Source: Eucommia ulmoides (lineage: Eukaryota; Streptophyta; Magnoliopsida; Garryales; Eucommiaceae). Taken from it: a stretch of DNA of 64,000 nucleotides. The notes beneath the pieces were generated by a model. It was not told the origin of the DNA and did no database searches. It saw only the letters and a list, made by a program, of their open reading frames with translations. Of this stretch, positions 49,601-60,429 are shown one piece after another; within the stretch, counting starts at the first letter, position 1; each line of letters starts with the position of its first letter. The stretch covers positions 35,416,212 to 35,480,211 of the forward strand of contig CM028335.1 in the NCBI GenBank assembly GCA_016647705.1. The letters are read 5' to 3'. Both the position numbers and the translations under genes were made by a program.

Positions 49601-52600
49601 AGCACCTATTAGGGACCATAAAAACATGAGGAAAGCTTTTGAAAAGTATGTACATGTGCAGATGCTTGCTTGTCAGTTTGAAGACTTAAGAAATGCCTAA
49701 TCAGTTGTTTCAAGAAATTCCATGAGATGCCTCTTGAGGTTGGTAACCATCGTGCATCAAGAACCAAGTCTCAACCGAATGTGGTAACAAACAAAGATTA
49801 GTTGTGACCTTTATCTTGCATGGAGATTTCAACATTCGGGCATTTTGCTAAACAAGTCAACGATCGCCCATATGCTACCTTAGCTTCAAACTTGTCACAT
49901 TTTACTGAGCAAGCCAATCTTTGAGCAACCCTTGAATGAAAAAAAAAATATAGGTGCTTCCAGAGTCAATAAAATAGGTACTGGTTGTTGTTTGATAAAG
50001 CCTTTAATGTACATAGTTTAGGGAGCAGATTACCCCGCTGAAGCATGCACTGAAAGGGTGAATCACCTTATTCCTGGCACAATGATTTACACATACCTCA
50101 TAAGGATTGGTTTTATCAGAATTTTGTGTTGGTTCGATCATCAAAAACCTTCTTTGCTTGCAATTGTGACCTCGTTGCATTTTTTTTGCAATACCAATAT
50201 TGCCCTTTTTTTGGTCCTTCTACACATTCTCTGTCATCATTTCAAGGAAACATTTTGAGGTGGAACATTAGGTTGAAATATTTTCTCCATTGTAGTATTG
50301 GTAACTCTTGGATTTAAATTTTGAATGGGATGTCATCCCTCCATACCTAGATGTTCTTCTTGCAACAGAGCAAAAGATATTGCAGCCATCATTGTTCAGG
50401 GTCAATATGCCTTCACTTCTCTCCTGAATTTAGGTTCCAGACCTTCCACGAAAGTTCCAAACAGTTGTTGTTCGGACTAGACCCGAGTTTGATTTGACAA
50501 AAGTTCAAACCTACCTTGGTATTCCGTGAAAGATAAGGTTTGTTGAATTTATGCAAGCTCACTGTGGACATTATCTAAAGTGAATGGGCCAAAGCGAATT
50601 CTTAATCCTTCTACAAATTTTTCCAATACTGGAATGCTCTGATTGGGTTCATACCAACCGTGCCATTAGATTGCCTCTCCTTCAAGATTCATTAAAACCA
50701 CTTCCACCGTCATGTTCTCACTTCTCACCAATTCGATGCTTTTCGCGCATAAAATTATTCCAATGGTGTCTTTTCCATCTCATCGGGGAAATTTAATTGT
50801 TACTTTGTGAAGCCCGTGATCTCTATCCCGGCCATACGGTTACGGTGGTGTGATTCTTCTGCTTGAAAATTAGCTTTTGTAACAATCATCTTCCTATGAA
50901 TAGCACGATTCCTCTTTGACAAACCAGATGGGTCGGTGAACGAACTTGCATGATCGTTGGCTGGTTGTGACATCTCTATATGAGCATATCAAGCTTTTTA
51001 TAGATCTCTGTAACTTGAAGCTTATCATTACTATGTTTTTCCTATGCAACTCCATGCTGGTTGAGTTGTTTATCAAGTTCTGTGTTTTTGCCATTGTTGC
51101 TGAAACCAAGACCATGATTTGATACCAAAATGATGGAATTGCAGATTCTATCAAAAGAAAATAAGAAAAGAAGAGAGAAAAATGATCACTTCAAGGGGAT
51201 CAAGCCTCCAAATAGGAACAAGAATAAATTATTATGCATTACCAAAGCCACACATCATCTATAAATTTATATAACTAACTGTAGAATCGAACAGGAAATG
51301 ACCATGACTGGCTCCTTAGTTGAAGACATAATTGAAAGACAAATGCCCTATCAAACTCTTTAATTAATGAGATAATTGATTGACCCATAAATAGATTGGA
51401 TCACCCATTGATTAATTGAATCAGCCATTATACCAACCAGGGAAGTATTATCTTATCAATTTTTGGGGTTTTACTTCATGTATGGATGAAATCTTTATCT
51501 TCTCCAAACTTTTCATGTGCTGCTGCGTTGTGTTGTATGTAGTTCATTACTTTTGTGAAAACTATTGCTAATATTTTTCTTTAACAGGGAATGTTACCAG
51601 TTGATGTATGCGAGGCCATGGCCAAAAGTTATTGATTTTTATTTTGATGTGGTGAATGGTGGTTCGTCGTTGTTCGGATTTTTTGGAACTAAGGTGGGTC
51701 ATTTGCATGATGGTCATATTTAATTTGATGTAAATTTAGTTATGGTCTCAAGTCTCAACTTTTTTCTACCTTTATGATTAATTATTCCACATTTTATATT
51801 TTTCTTTGGTTTCTGGTTTTCTTAAAATATGTTTATCATTATTTTTTCACTAGGTCGAAAAAATAAAATGCAAAAATAAAATTAAAAAAATAAAATGCAA
51901 AAATAAAATTAATCAATAGTCTTTGACCACTTAAGAATGAAGTCTCAAGTTTGGCATGTCAGAAAAATTGCCCCCCTTGTAACTCCTTTTACCAGAATTA
52001 AAACACACTTTTTTACTGGTGCAGCTATGCAAGTTGTCTGTGTGTACATGTACTAACCAGCTTAAACTATTTAGTTTCTGATGCTCATCTTTAAAAATCT
52101 GTTTGTTTTTATTTGTTCAAATAGTCAGAATTAATGAGATCTTTCTACGGTTCTCATTCATCCATTAAATGAAGGGGACCATCTATATGTGATGTAATGA
52201 GCTCTGTATGCAAATCTTTGTTGCAGCAAACATCTTCTATGATTTGAGTCATTTGACATGGTAGTGACAGAGACACATGTAATGCATGTGTAAAATAGGA
52301 AAAATGAATCCGTGACACCAAAGGTGCTCTCCCTTAATAGAGAGAGCAATAGATAGTAGATAATTGAAACAATAGTCTATGACACTAAATGCCCTCTGCA
52401 TTAATATATCGTAATAGATATAATAATTCGTTGTTTGGTGAAATAGAATTTGTAAACCACAAGAAATCTTAATGACTAATTCCTTGTATAAACAACATGG
52501 TAGGTGGAAAAGAGGCTCGTTCGCATGCTTAATCTCAAATAGAATGAGTATTTTATTCTATTGAATATGAGGCCTTTTTGTGCCTATATATACAAGATAA

Positions 52601-55600
52601 TCCTAGCTAATTATAAGGAGATAATTGAGAGATTAAGTAAATAAGGAAACTAACTCATAGGAAATGGAAAACAAAATTATTGTGTGGAATTCTAATTCCC
52701 ACCATTTAAGCATTCCTATTATAAAATATTACATGTGTATTAATTTATTTTCCAACACTCCCCCTCAAGTTGATGAATATACATCCTTCATTCCCAGCTT
52801 GCATATAAGTCGTTGGAATGCTTCACTGTTCAGTCCTTTTGTAAGCACATCAGCAAGTTGATGGTTTGTTGGGATGTAAGGTGTGCAGATTAATCCATTG
52901 TCTAGCTTCTCTTTTATGAAATGTCTATCTACCTCAATATGCTTTGTCCGGTCATGCTGAACGGGATTATGAGCAATGTTGATGGCTGACTTGTTGTCAC
53001 AGAATAGCCTCATAGGTCCATCCCACTTAATCTTTAAGTCTTCCAAAATTATTTTGAGCCACAGTAATTCACAAACCCCTTGCGACATTGCCCTAAACTT
53101 TGCTTCAGCACTTGATCTAGTCACTACATTATGCTTCTTACTCCTCCATGTTACAAGGTTACCTCCTAAGAAAGTGCAATAGCTTGTCGTGAACCTCCTA
53201 TCAACCGGTGAACCTGCATAGTCGGCATCTGTATACGCCTCAAGGACTAATCCCGTGTTTCTTCTAAATAGAATCCCTTGTTCTGGATTAGTCTTTAGGT
53301 AATGTAGTATGCGGTGGACAGCTTGTAGATGGATTTCTTTCGGGCTGTGCATAAATTGACTGACAACACTTACGGCATGCGCAATGTCTGGCCGTGTGTG
53401 GGCAAAGTATATGAGCTTCCCAACCAATCTCTAGTACCTCTCCTTGTCCACGGTTGGATCATCTTTTGCTTCTCCAAGTTTATGATTTTGTTCAATCGGT
53501 GTGGAAATTGGTTTACATGCCGACTTTCCTGTTTCTTTAAGAAGATCAGTCACATATTTCTGTTGCGAGATAAAGATTCCCTCTCTAGAACGAGCTACTT
53601 CGATTCCTAGAAAGTATTTCAACCTTCCAAGTTCTTTTATCTCAAATTCATGGACAAGACATCTTCGTAGTGCTTCCTTCTCCTTCTCATTGTTTTCTGT
53701 GACTATAATATCATCAACATTGATATTATAGTTACTCCCCCTGCATCCAAGTGTTTTATGAAGAGTGTATGATCTCCCTGACTTTGCTTGTAACCGGTGG
53801 CTAGCATTACTTTGGTGAATCTTCCGAACCAAGCTCGTGGAGATTGTTTTAGGCCATAGAGCGCCTTCCTTAGCTTGCAAACTTTGTTGCCTCTCAGTTG
53901 TTGTTGATATCCTGGAGGAATGTCCATGTATATCTTCTCTTCTAATTCGCCGTGAAGAAAGGTATTTTTTACATCAAATTATTCCAAATACCAGTTGAAA
54001 TTAGCAGCCAGTGACAACAAAACTCTTACCGTGTTCATCTTAGCTACTGGGGCAAATGTCTCTTGATAGTCCACACCATAGGTCTGCGTGTATCCTTTCG
54101 CCACGAGTCTGGCTATGTATCTTTCAAGAGAGCCATCTGACTTGTATTTTACGGTAAACACCCACTTGCAGCCCACAACCTTCTTTCCAAGAGGTAAGTC
54201 AGCTATTTCCCACATCCGGTTCTTCTCTAGTGCCTGCATTTCTTCACACATGGCATTTCTCCAATTCTCATTAGATAATGCCTCAGATAAAGTATCAGGA
54301 ATATGAATAGAGTTTAGATTGACCAAAAAAGTCCTATATGAGGGTGAGAATTTCTCAAAAGAGACGAATTTTGCAAAAGGGTACAATGGGTGTTTTGTGC
54401 ATTCTCTTGTGCCTTTCCTGATAGCAATTGGGAGATCATGATCTAGTGTTAATTGAGATTGGTCAGGAATTGTATTTACCTCATTCACAGGATTAGGAGT
54501 TGAAGCTTTGACTTGCATGGGATTAGGATCCGAGTCTCTTCTTCTTGAATAAACTTGCACAAATCGCATAGAGTTATGATGTTAATTATGCTCTGTCATG
54601 GGTCTAGTATCGATGGGTGTGGGTGTTGATACCGCCTGGAATGGTTCGGCTGGGATTAGATCAGATGAGGCTGATCCATTGGACACAACTGACTCACAAA
54701 TAGGTAAATCGAGTAGAAACAAATCTCTATCCTTATCTTCACTAAATGAAGTCTCCCACTGAAGTTAAGGCTGGTTAAAGTATGGTTTTGTTTCCTCAAA
54801 AGTGACATCTATGGAGACAGAATTTATGTGTGGGTGGATGGTAGCATTTGTATCCTTTCTGGGTGGACAAATAACCAACAAACACACACTTAAGAGCCCT
54901 TCCCCCGTGTTGACTATGAACATGAACAAAGGCAATGCAACCGAAGATTCTTGGAGTGAGGTTATTTGTGGTACGAAGGTCAGGATAGAATTGGGACATT
55001 GTTTCCATTGGTGATTTAAACCCCAGAACCCGAGAAGGTAGACGGTTAATCATATAAGCAGCTGTGAGTAAGGCTTCCCCCCAATAGTGTTTTGGAGCAT
55101 GATGGTGAAAGAGAAAGGCTCAAGTTGTGGCTAGCAAGTGACCATTTTTCCTCTCTGCCACTCTGTTTTGTTGTGGAGTATCAACGCAAGAGGATTCATG
55201 GATGATTCCTTCCTTTTGAAAATATGGGGATAAAATTTGATTAAAATAATCCCTTGCATTGTCTGATCGGAATCTTTTGATTTTTACCCTTTTGAATCAT
55301 GTTGTGGAAATTTGGGAGTACACTGCTTACATCTGATTTATGTTTAAGGAGAAAGATGCAAGAAACTCTAGTACAATCGTCAATGAAAGAGACAAACCAA
55401 CGAGAATGAAACACATTTCGAACCGTAGAGGGTCCCCATATATCATTTTGAATCAAATAAAGCGGAACTGGACTTTTATTATTGCTGATTGGAAAAAGGA
55501 CACGTTTGTGCTTCGCAAACTCACATACATCACAATGAAATCTTTCAGCACCTAGACCTCTAAACAAATTAGGGAACATTATTTTCAAGATTCCAAAGGA

Positions 55601-58600
55601 TGGATGCCCTAGTCTAAAATGGTGGAGCCAAATGGTGTCTTTATTGGATGATGATAGGAACGACAGAGATAAATTATTTTTGACCATATGTGACCTGCTT
55701 GGTTCGTTAAGATAGTAGAGCCCGTTTATCTCCTTAGCAAGTCCAATCTTCTTCCCCGAAACCTAGTCCTGAAAAACACATTGAGAAGGATTAAACAGTA
55801 CATTACAATTCATATCATGTGTGAGTTTTTGAATGGATATTAAGTTGGTGGACAACTTTGGGACATGAAGAACATTTTTCAAAGTAAGAGAAGAACTAAT
55901 GTGAATATCTCCTATACCAGCTACGGTAGTTAAAGAACCATCAGCAACTGATATTTTTCGATTGCTAGGACACGGAGAGTAGGTGCTAAAGTTTAGTGAA
56001 GAATGAGTCATATGGTCTGTGGCTCCAGAGTCAATTAGCCATAAATTCCTGATAGTTTCATCTGAGACATTTAGTCCTTAAGAAAATGAAGACTTACCTG
56101 AGAATGCAAGAGAGCATGAACAACTAGGTTTTCTAGTGATCCCAGAAGTCACCTTAGCTTCTGTACCTCCTCTATATTAAGCATTCCCTTGTCTGAACCT
56201 GGTTGATTAATGGTGAAGAAGGACTGGTTCCGCCGCTGTCCCAAATTTCATTGTCCTCCTTGGTTTCCCCACTCCTTGCTTGGTGGTTTTCCATTCAGTT
56301 TCCAGCACCACTCTCTGGTGTGTCTTGGTTTCTTGCAATAAGTGCACCAGAGAGTATCGCGGCTGTCCGGGTTCGAGGATCGAGACAAATCTACCTTTCC
56401 ATCCGTTTTCACGTCTGTTTTTGTTGCCATAGCAGAACCTTCAGGAGCTTGGGTTTCGAGCGTCACTCCTCTTCGACTCTACTCTGCCCGAATCAGAGAG
56501 ATAGTTTCGTTCAAGGAGGGTATCTCTTCTTTGCCGAGTATTTGCACCCTTACTTGATCAAACTCAATATTAAGTCCTACTAGAAAATCATAAACTCGAT
56601 CTTTTTCTATAAAATTCTTCAAGATTGCTGCATCTTCTGAACATTTGGTCTCGAAACAACGATAATGGTCCAGCTCTTGCCACAAATTCTTAAGCGCATT
56701 TGCATACTCAGTGACAGTGTGGCTACCTTGTTTCATTTTAGTGGTCTTGACTTTGATTTCGTACACCTGAGCCACATCGCAAGCTTTTGAATACGTCTGT
56801 CGAATAGTATCCCAAATTTCCTTCGCCGTGGATAGGAAAATGTAGGTGTCGCTGATTTCTGGAGTCATGGAACTCCATAACCAAGACATAATCATTGACT
56901 CTGCTTCATCCCATGATGCAAATTTGGGATCTCCCTCCTGCGGTCCTTTGCCCAAACGATGACTTATTTTTCCCTTGCCCTTCAAATACGTGCGGATAAA
57001 TTGGGACCATTTTAGATAATTTCACCCATCCAGCCTATACATGGCTTGAACATTCTGCAGATCACCTAAAGTCGGGTGATTGAGAACTTCGATGGGCTGG
57101 GTGGTGGTTTCGGTGGACAAGGTGATGTTTTCAGCCATGGTGGTTATCGATCTGGTAGCGAAATTGGATTTGAGTTTCGCGAGCTGAAGGTGGTGGCAGT
57201 GGGTAGGGTTTTACGATCGGACGGCAGCGGCAAGAGGTAGGATGTTTTGGATCTGGTCGATGAGTCGCGATTTGGTTCGATTTCGCAATCTCGAAGTCGC
57301 GATCTGCTTCACGATGGGTTTTTTGGGTCGCGATTTGGTTCGATTTCGCGATCTCGAAGTCGCGATCTGCTTCGCGAGGGGTTTTTGGGGTTGTGATTTG
57401 GTTCGATTTCGCGATCTCAAAGTCGCGATCTGCTTTGCGAGGGTTTTTTGGAGTTGTGATCTCGAAGTCGCGATTTGCTTTTGGATCTGGTCGACGAGCA
57501 CGTCGCCTGAGATTTGGAAGGGACGACGATCGGCGATAAGGTTAGCTATCATGTCGCTTAAGATTTGATCGGTGATAAGGACAGCTATGAAGGCTGAAAG
57601 GTATGATCGGCTATGAAAGCCAGACCCCCAAAAAAAAAAAAAACGATTTAATGCTTTAGAACAAAACAACCTAAAGCTCTGGTACCATCTCAGAAAGAAT
57701 GAGTATTTTATTCTATTGAATATGAGGCCTTTTTGTGCCTATATATATAAGATAATCCTAGCTAATTACAAGGAGATAATTGAGAGATTAAGTAAATAAG
57801 GAAACTAACTCATAGGAAATGGAAAACAAAATTATTGTGTGGAATTCTAATTCCCACCATTTAAGCATTCCTATTATAAAATATTACATGTGTATTAATT
57901 TATTTTCCAACACTTAAGGATATGTCGATAAATATATACAAATGCATCACTCTCCCTTCTATGTTCCTCTTTTACTTGTGAAGATGTATAGAGCTCAATA
58001 GGGTCGCTGACACCTCCTGCACTTAGGGATATATATTACTTATGGATGTTGTGTGTAATTGTCCTCTCTAAAAATTATATAAGAAAAATCCAAAGGTATG
58101 GCCTTGTCTTGTCAACCTTATTAAGGGGTGGAGCCAGCTAAAGGCAGGTTCTAAAATTGTTCTATGCATCCTTGTTTTATAAAAAAATTTGTCCTGAGTT
58201 TTCTCTGTGTCTCATTTTTTATTTTTTTCTCATCAACCCTATCACATTTCCATTATAACCCTTATAATCATTTCCCTTATATCTATGATACATATGGGCA
58301 CCCCTCTTGATCAGAAGACATGAATACCCCTTAATCTAAGTTCCAAGATCTTATGGTGGATGGGCTTCCCATTGGACAGTCACAATTTGATGTTAATGGA
58401 TCAGAGTTGTGCGTTGTTTTGTTGATATTGTGTGAAATAGATACACTTATTTGTTTTATAATGTAAAAATGCATTGAAGGATAGATGGTGAGACAAAAAT
58501 ACAAAAACAAAGAGAAAACTACGGAGTTAAGATGGTCCCATATCCTATAAAATTCGAAAGGAAAATGAACCCAAACATTATAAAAACCTTCATAAAAAGA

Positions 58601-59172
58601 ATTGAAATGTGAAACACAGGTATGTGCAAGTCTTTCATGGAACGAGATGTACAATTATTTGCCTGTCTGAAGCTGATTTTTATATTCATGAAACAAAATG
58701 ATTAATAAAATAACTTTTTAGTTGATTGGCCATGGTGGACATTATTCTTGGTTCTGCCACTGCCTCTATCACAAGTTTGAAAGGAACTTCTTGGTTTTTT
58801 CTTTTCTTTTCTTATTGGCGTTATGATTTTTCTTAACTATAAGCATATCACGTGTTCACTTCAAAATTGTAGAAACTTTTGGCTCAAGTTTGTTTAGCGA
58901 GGATTGAAGACAATATGATGCTATTTTTTGTAATATTTATCATGGAGGCGTTTTTCAACAGACACATCATACTCATGATAATGCTGAAATTATAGAAGTT
59001 CCTGATAAATGTGAATTGGTGAATGATCCACCTGAAGATAGAACTGGAAGGTGGGAAAGAGTAACATATAAGGTAGTGTTTTCATATCACGGTGATTCCT
59101 TTGATGGGTGGCAGAAGCAACCTGGCTTGAAAACCGTTCAAGGGTAAGTTTTTTTTTTTTTTTTGTGACTTG

Positions 59173-59215
<43 letters not shown>

Positions 59216-59969
59216 GATCATGCCATATTCGCTTTTTCTATTTTTATAAACAAAAACTGAATATAATTGGAAAAAGAAGTGATACATTGATTACAAATTT
59301 ACAAGCCTCTTGGTTGACAACCTCCATCTGTCTTGTTGAATCGTAATCTCAATGAAAGAAGACCCAAATCAACAGGGACAACTAGTACAAAGGATGTACC
59401 TACAGGTTGCAGAAAGTAGAAAACCGAAATACCCTTTCAAACCATGCCCTCTTCATTCTTTTCATAGTTACTATGTTCTGCATGAATTGTGAAATGAGTG
59501 CGATGGGTTTTAATACAATATTGTTTTCTCGACCAAAAGAAAATATAATCTGAGTTCTTGTACTTCATTGCATAATGTAGTTTCTTTCTTGGGAAGTAAA
59601 CATGATCCCTTTTGGGTATTATATAATCATTTTGTTGACAAAATTATTTTCTTAATAGGTGCAGCTAAATTAAAATATCTAGTTTTTAACTAATAATTTA
59701 ACAATATAAAAGGGGGAAAAGAAGAAGTTTACTTGACCTTTGTTTTCCAAGTTCTTATGTCCGCTTCTTTTACTGTTACTCTTCTTTTGTTCATGTCTGT
59801 GTCTGTAACTTTGTTTTGAACAGCGTAGTTGAAAGATCTCTTGGACAATTTATTGATGACAAGAAAGCTCAACTGCTAAAAGACAAGGGCTTGCCAATAG
59901 AGGGCTGTGCCGTAGTTGCGGGGCGCACTGACAAAGGAGTGACTGCTTTTCATCAAGTTTGTTCTTTCT
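37558..59969 (+). CDS. TruA-type tRNA pseudouridine synthase gene, 5' part (four exons seen)
   Basis: This is the only recognisable host gene. TruA-family enzymes turn uridines in tRNA into pseudouridine, using a catalytic Asp. Joined exons read TAR-ECYQLMYARPWPKVIDF, then HGGVFQQTHHTH, RVTYKVVFSYHGDSFDGWQK, then VVERSLGQFIDDKKAQ and AVVAGRTDKGVTAFHQV. The GRTDKGV block is the family's active site, and FSYHGDSFDGWQ is its N-terminal motif. Splice phases fit between exons 1 and 2 and between exons 3 and 4. Introns are about 13.9 kb, 7.2 kb and 0.7 kb, and the next is over 4 kb. The C-terminal half of the enzyme is not seen and should lie beyond the window. Two frame problems (exon 1, and the start of exon 3) leave open that it is damaged. 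Confidence 0.7.
40643..43270 (-). pseudogene. hAT transposase (BED finger, DUF659, dimerisation domain), decayed
   Basis: Reading the - strand: a BED-type zinc finger at 43,060-43,260 (SVTCNFCYKVTKGG, AKQHIV, then CKKCPSHV) with a frame shift after AKQHIV and a stop just before the finger; DUF659 at 42,288-42,760 (SGCSITANGWKDKRERTLIN, VVQVTTDSASSH); the catalytic core at 41,420-42,190 (LYWTPCAAHCLNLILEDIFK, MGYIYEAMDRAKEAI, HPLHAAGYFLNPEYFY); the hAT dimerisation region at 41,200-41,330 (LTCNVSGCENN then a stop where Trp is expected, then SVFEHV); and an acidic C-terminal tail ending at 40,643. At least three lesions make it inactive. Intron-like gaps separate the blocks. Confidence 0.8.
43320..43640. 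repeat. AACAGAAAC-type minisatellite inside the hAT element
   Basis: About 300 bp of irregular 6- to 12-bp units built from AACAGAAAC, often followed by GTG. It lies upstream of the - strand transposase start. The long frame across it on the - strand (43,305-43,799, rich in Phe and Leu) is an artefact of the repeat. Confidence 0.8.
44930..46075. other. Probable organelle-derived DNA insert
   Basis: About 1.1 kb that is less AT-rich than its surroundings and has no transposon motifs. Near its left end is the 3' half of an organelle-type tRNA-Ser(GGA) gene. The rest reads like plant mitochondrial intergenic DNA in style, but I cannot match it to a named mitochondrial gene. Both ends are approximate. 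It lies in intron 1 between the LINE and a diverged repeat. Confidence 0.45.
44955..45003 (+). pseudogene. trnS-GGA: tRNA-Ser(GGA) 3' remnant, plastid or mitochondrial type
   Basis: GGCTATGTAGACTTTCATTT followed by ACTGAGGGTTCGAGTCCCTT resembles the variable arm, T arm and acceptor end of plastid trnS-GGA (which ends CTATGTAGGCTTTTGTTTACCGAGGGTTCGAATCCCTCTCTTTCCG in my memory, differing at several bases). The 5' half is not recognisable, so this is a non-functional fragment. Confidence 0.5.
46080..46590. repeat. Diverged tandem repeat, about 140-150 bp unit
   Basis: Related segments such as AGATGATGTTTTAATGTTAC, AGATGATATTACAATATTAC and AGATGATGCTACAATATTGC lie near 46,127, 46,281 and 46,538, each followed by a TCATGCTTCATATTCGTTAT-like stretch. 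A fainter fourth copy lies near 46,400. The unit is degenerate and its function is unknown. Confidence 0.5.
46600..48985. other. Intron DNA without recognised gene; two perfect palindromes
   Basis: The part at 46,600-47,500 is less AT-rich; a frame at 46,720-46,959 has no recognisable motif. From 47,500 on the DNA is very AT-rich. It holds a diverged direct repeat (near 48,070-48,150 and 48,260-48,320, sharing GATCCAATAAT and ACGACTTAAAT-like pieces) and the palindromes listed separately. Confidence 0.4.
48385..48465. repeat. Two perfect palindromes, 36 bp and 24 bp
   Basis: The first (48,385-48,420) starts AAAAGTTCCAATATAATT and is its own reverse complement over 36 bases. The second (48,442-48,465) starts TATAGTATAATT and is perfect over 24 bases. 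Both centre on AATTAATT-type cores and lie 21 bases apart. A TTAGTGAAATTCTAATGGAT segment follows each. Confidence 0.9.
48986..51458 (-). mobile_element. Deleted Ty3/gypsy element (fossil)
   Basis: LTR-like direct repeats lie at about 48,986-49,262 and 51,131-51,458, sharing AGAAGAGAGAA, CCTCCAAATAGGAACAA and TATACCAACCAGG. The primer site beside the right repeat contains TTGGTATCAAA, so the element reads on the - strand. The internal part resembles gag and the start of an aspartic protease. Reverse transcriptase and integrase are absent, so this is a deleted, non-autonomous derivative. Flanks are ATTTA and ATTTT, a possible imperfect 5-bp duplication. It is old by the difference between its LTRs and has many breaks. 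It ends about 130 bp upstream of exon 2 of the host gene. Confidence 0.6.
51588..51693 (+). CDS. Pseudouridine synthase exon 2
   Basis: It is flanked by TTAACAG and GTGGGT splice sites. The first G completes the Arg codon begun in exon 1. It reads ECYQLMYARPWPKVIDFYFD then VVNGGSSLFGFFGTK, ending in phase 0. Confidence 0.7.
52533..52757 (-). repeat. 3' LTR of the Ty1/copia element
   Basis: 225 bp. On the - strand it starts TGTTGGAAAATAAATT and ends TTTGAGA. The purine tract CTTGAGGGGGAGT lies directly beside it at 52,758-52,770. Confidence 0.85.
57242..57500. repeat. Direct repeats in the copia leader
   Basis: Several tandem copies of a roughly 40- to 65-bp unit containing TCGCGATCTCGAAGTCGCGA lie between the primer site and gag. 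The unit contains TCGCGA palindromes. Confidence 0.7.
57688..57912 (-). repeat. 5' LTR of the Ty1/copia element
   Basis: 225 bp, differing from the 3' LTR at about four positions. The adjoining primer site TGGTACCAGAGC (57,676-57,687) is one base from the usual initiator tRNA-Met site. Confidence 0.85.
57918..58884 (+). other. Intron 2, right part
   Basis: About 970 bp of intron between the copia element and exon 3. No second gene was recognised; short frames on the - strand near 58,331-58,654 lack motifs. A missing small exon could lie here. Confidence 0.4.
58885..59143 (+). CDS. Pseudouridine synthase exon 3
   Basis: It reads YDAIFCNIYHGGVFQQTHHT, then DRTGRWERVTYKVVFSYHGD and SFDGWQKQPGLKTVQG, ending at a GTAAGT donor at 59,144. 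The start is approximate. The coding frame meets a TGA near 58,902, and no acceptor nearby matches the phase-0 end of exon 2, so either another exon lies between them or two bases have been lost near 58,910. Confidence 0.65.
59144..59823 (+). other. Intron 3 with an AT microsatellite
   Basis: A 680-bp intron with a T-run directly after the donor and an (AT)n run of about 19 repeats at 59,175-59,212. No nested element was recognised. Confidence 0.6.
59824..59969 (+). CDS. Pseudouridine synthase exon 4 (active-site exon)
   Basis: The acceptor is AACAG at 59,823 and the donor GTATGT at 59,970. It encodes VVERSLGQFIDDKKAQLLKD, KGLPIEGCAVVAGRTDKGVT and AFHQVCSF. The Asp of GRTDKG is the expected nucleophile. 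The exon ends in phase 1, so a further coding exon is required; none was recognised before 64,000. Confidence 0.75.
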
Positions 59970-60420
59970 GTATGTTAGTTTTGTACTCATTGCACCAGTT
60001 CTTAATTTTCATTCAGATATTCATAGCTTCCTTTTGGTTCTTATGTATTATTACAATCTTATTTTTGAGTTAGAAGGCTTCTCTTGAAAATATAGCAAGC
60101 TCAGTTTGAATTTTCCATTTCACATTGACAATCCAATTTGCCTTTATATTTAGAAATTTTTTTGTAACACTAAAAACACAATCTTCCAAAGAAGTCAATA
60201 ATTGCATTCAAGGCAGTTCCCTAGGTGATGCTTGATTGAATTTGGCTGGACTCATTAAGGCTAAATATCATATAGATTGTGTATACTGAATACAAAATTA
60301 TCACTTCAATCTGAATAACTGATATTTTCTTAATATTGGGTGCTCCTGAAGATTATATTTTGAGTAGTAGAGTGAGATACAATGATTGATGATGTTACCG
60401 GGAAATGGTGATACAGTGAA
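59970..60420 (+). other. Start of the intron after exon 4
   Basis: AT-rich intron DNA without recognised features. The next exon was not found before the repeat-rich DNA that begins near 60,430. Confidence 0.4.
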
Positions 60421-60429
60421 TTTGTAATT

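Larger units (their letters stand above)
52533..57912 (-). mobile_element. Ty1/copia retrotransposon, young but broken (fossil)
   Basis: A 5.4-kb element with two 225-bp LTRs, a tRNA-Met-type primer site, a polypurine tract, and a perfect 5-bp target duplication, CTTAA, at 52,528-52,532 and 57,913-57,917. On the - strand the usual copia order is visible: gag (about 56,480-57,000), a CCHC zinc knuckle (near 56,340), protease and integrase (about 54,800-56,010), reverse transcriptase (about 53,430-54,570) and RNase H (about 52,765-53,430). The LTRs differ at about four of 225 sites, which under usual plant rates suggests an insertion under about one million years old. The polyprotein is broken roughly five to ten times. 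It sits antisense in intron 2 of the pseudouridine synthase gene. Confidence 0.85.
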
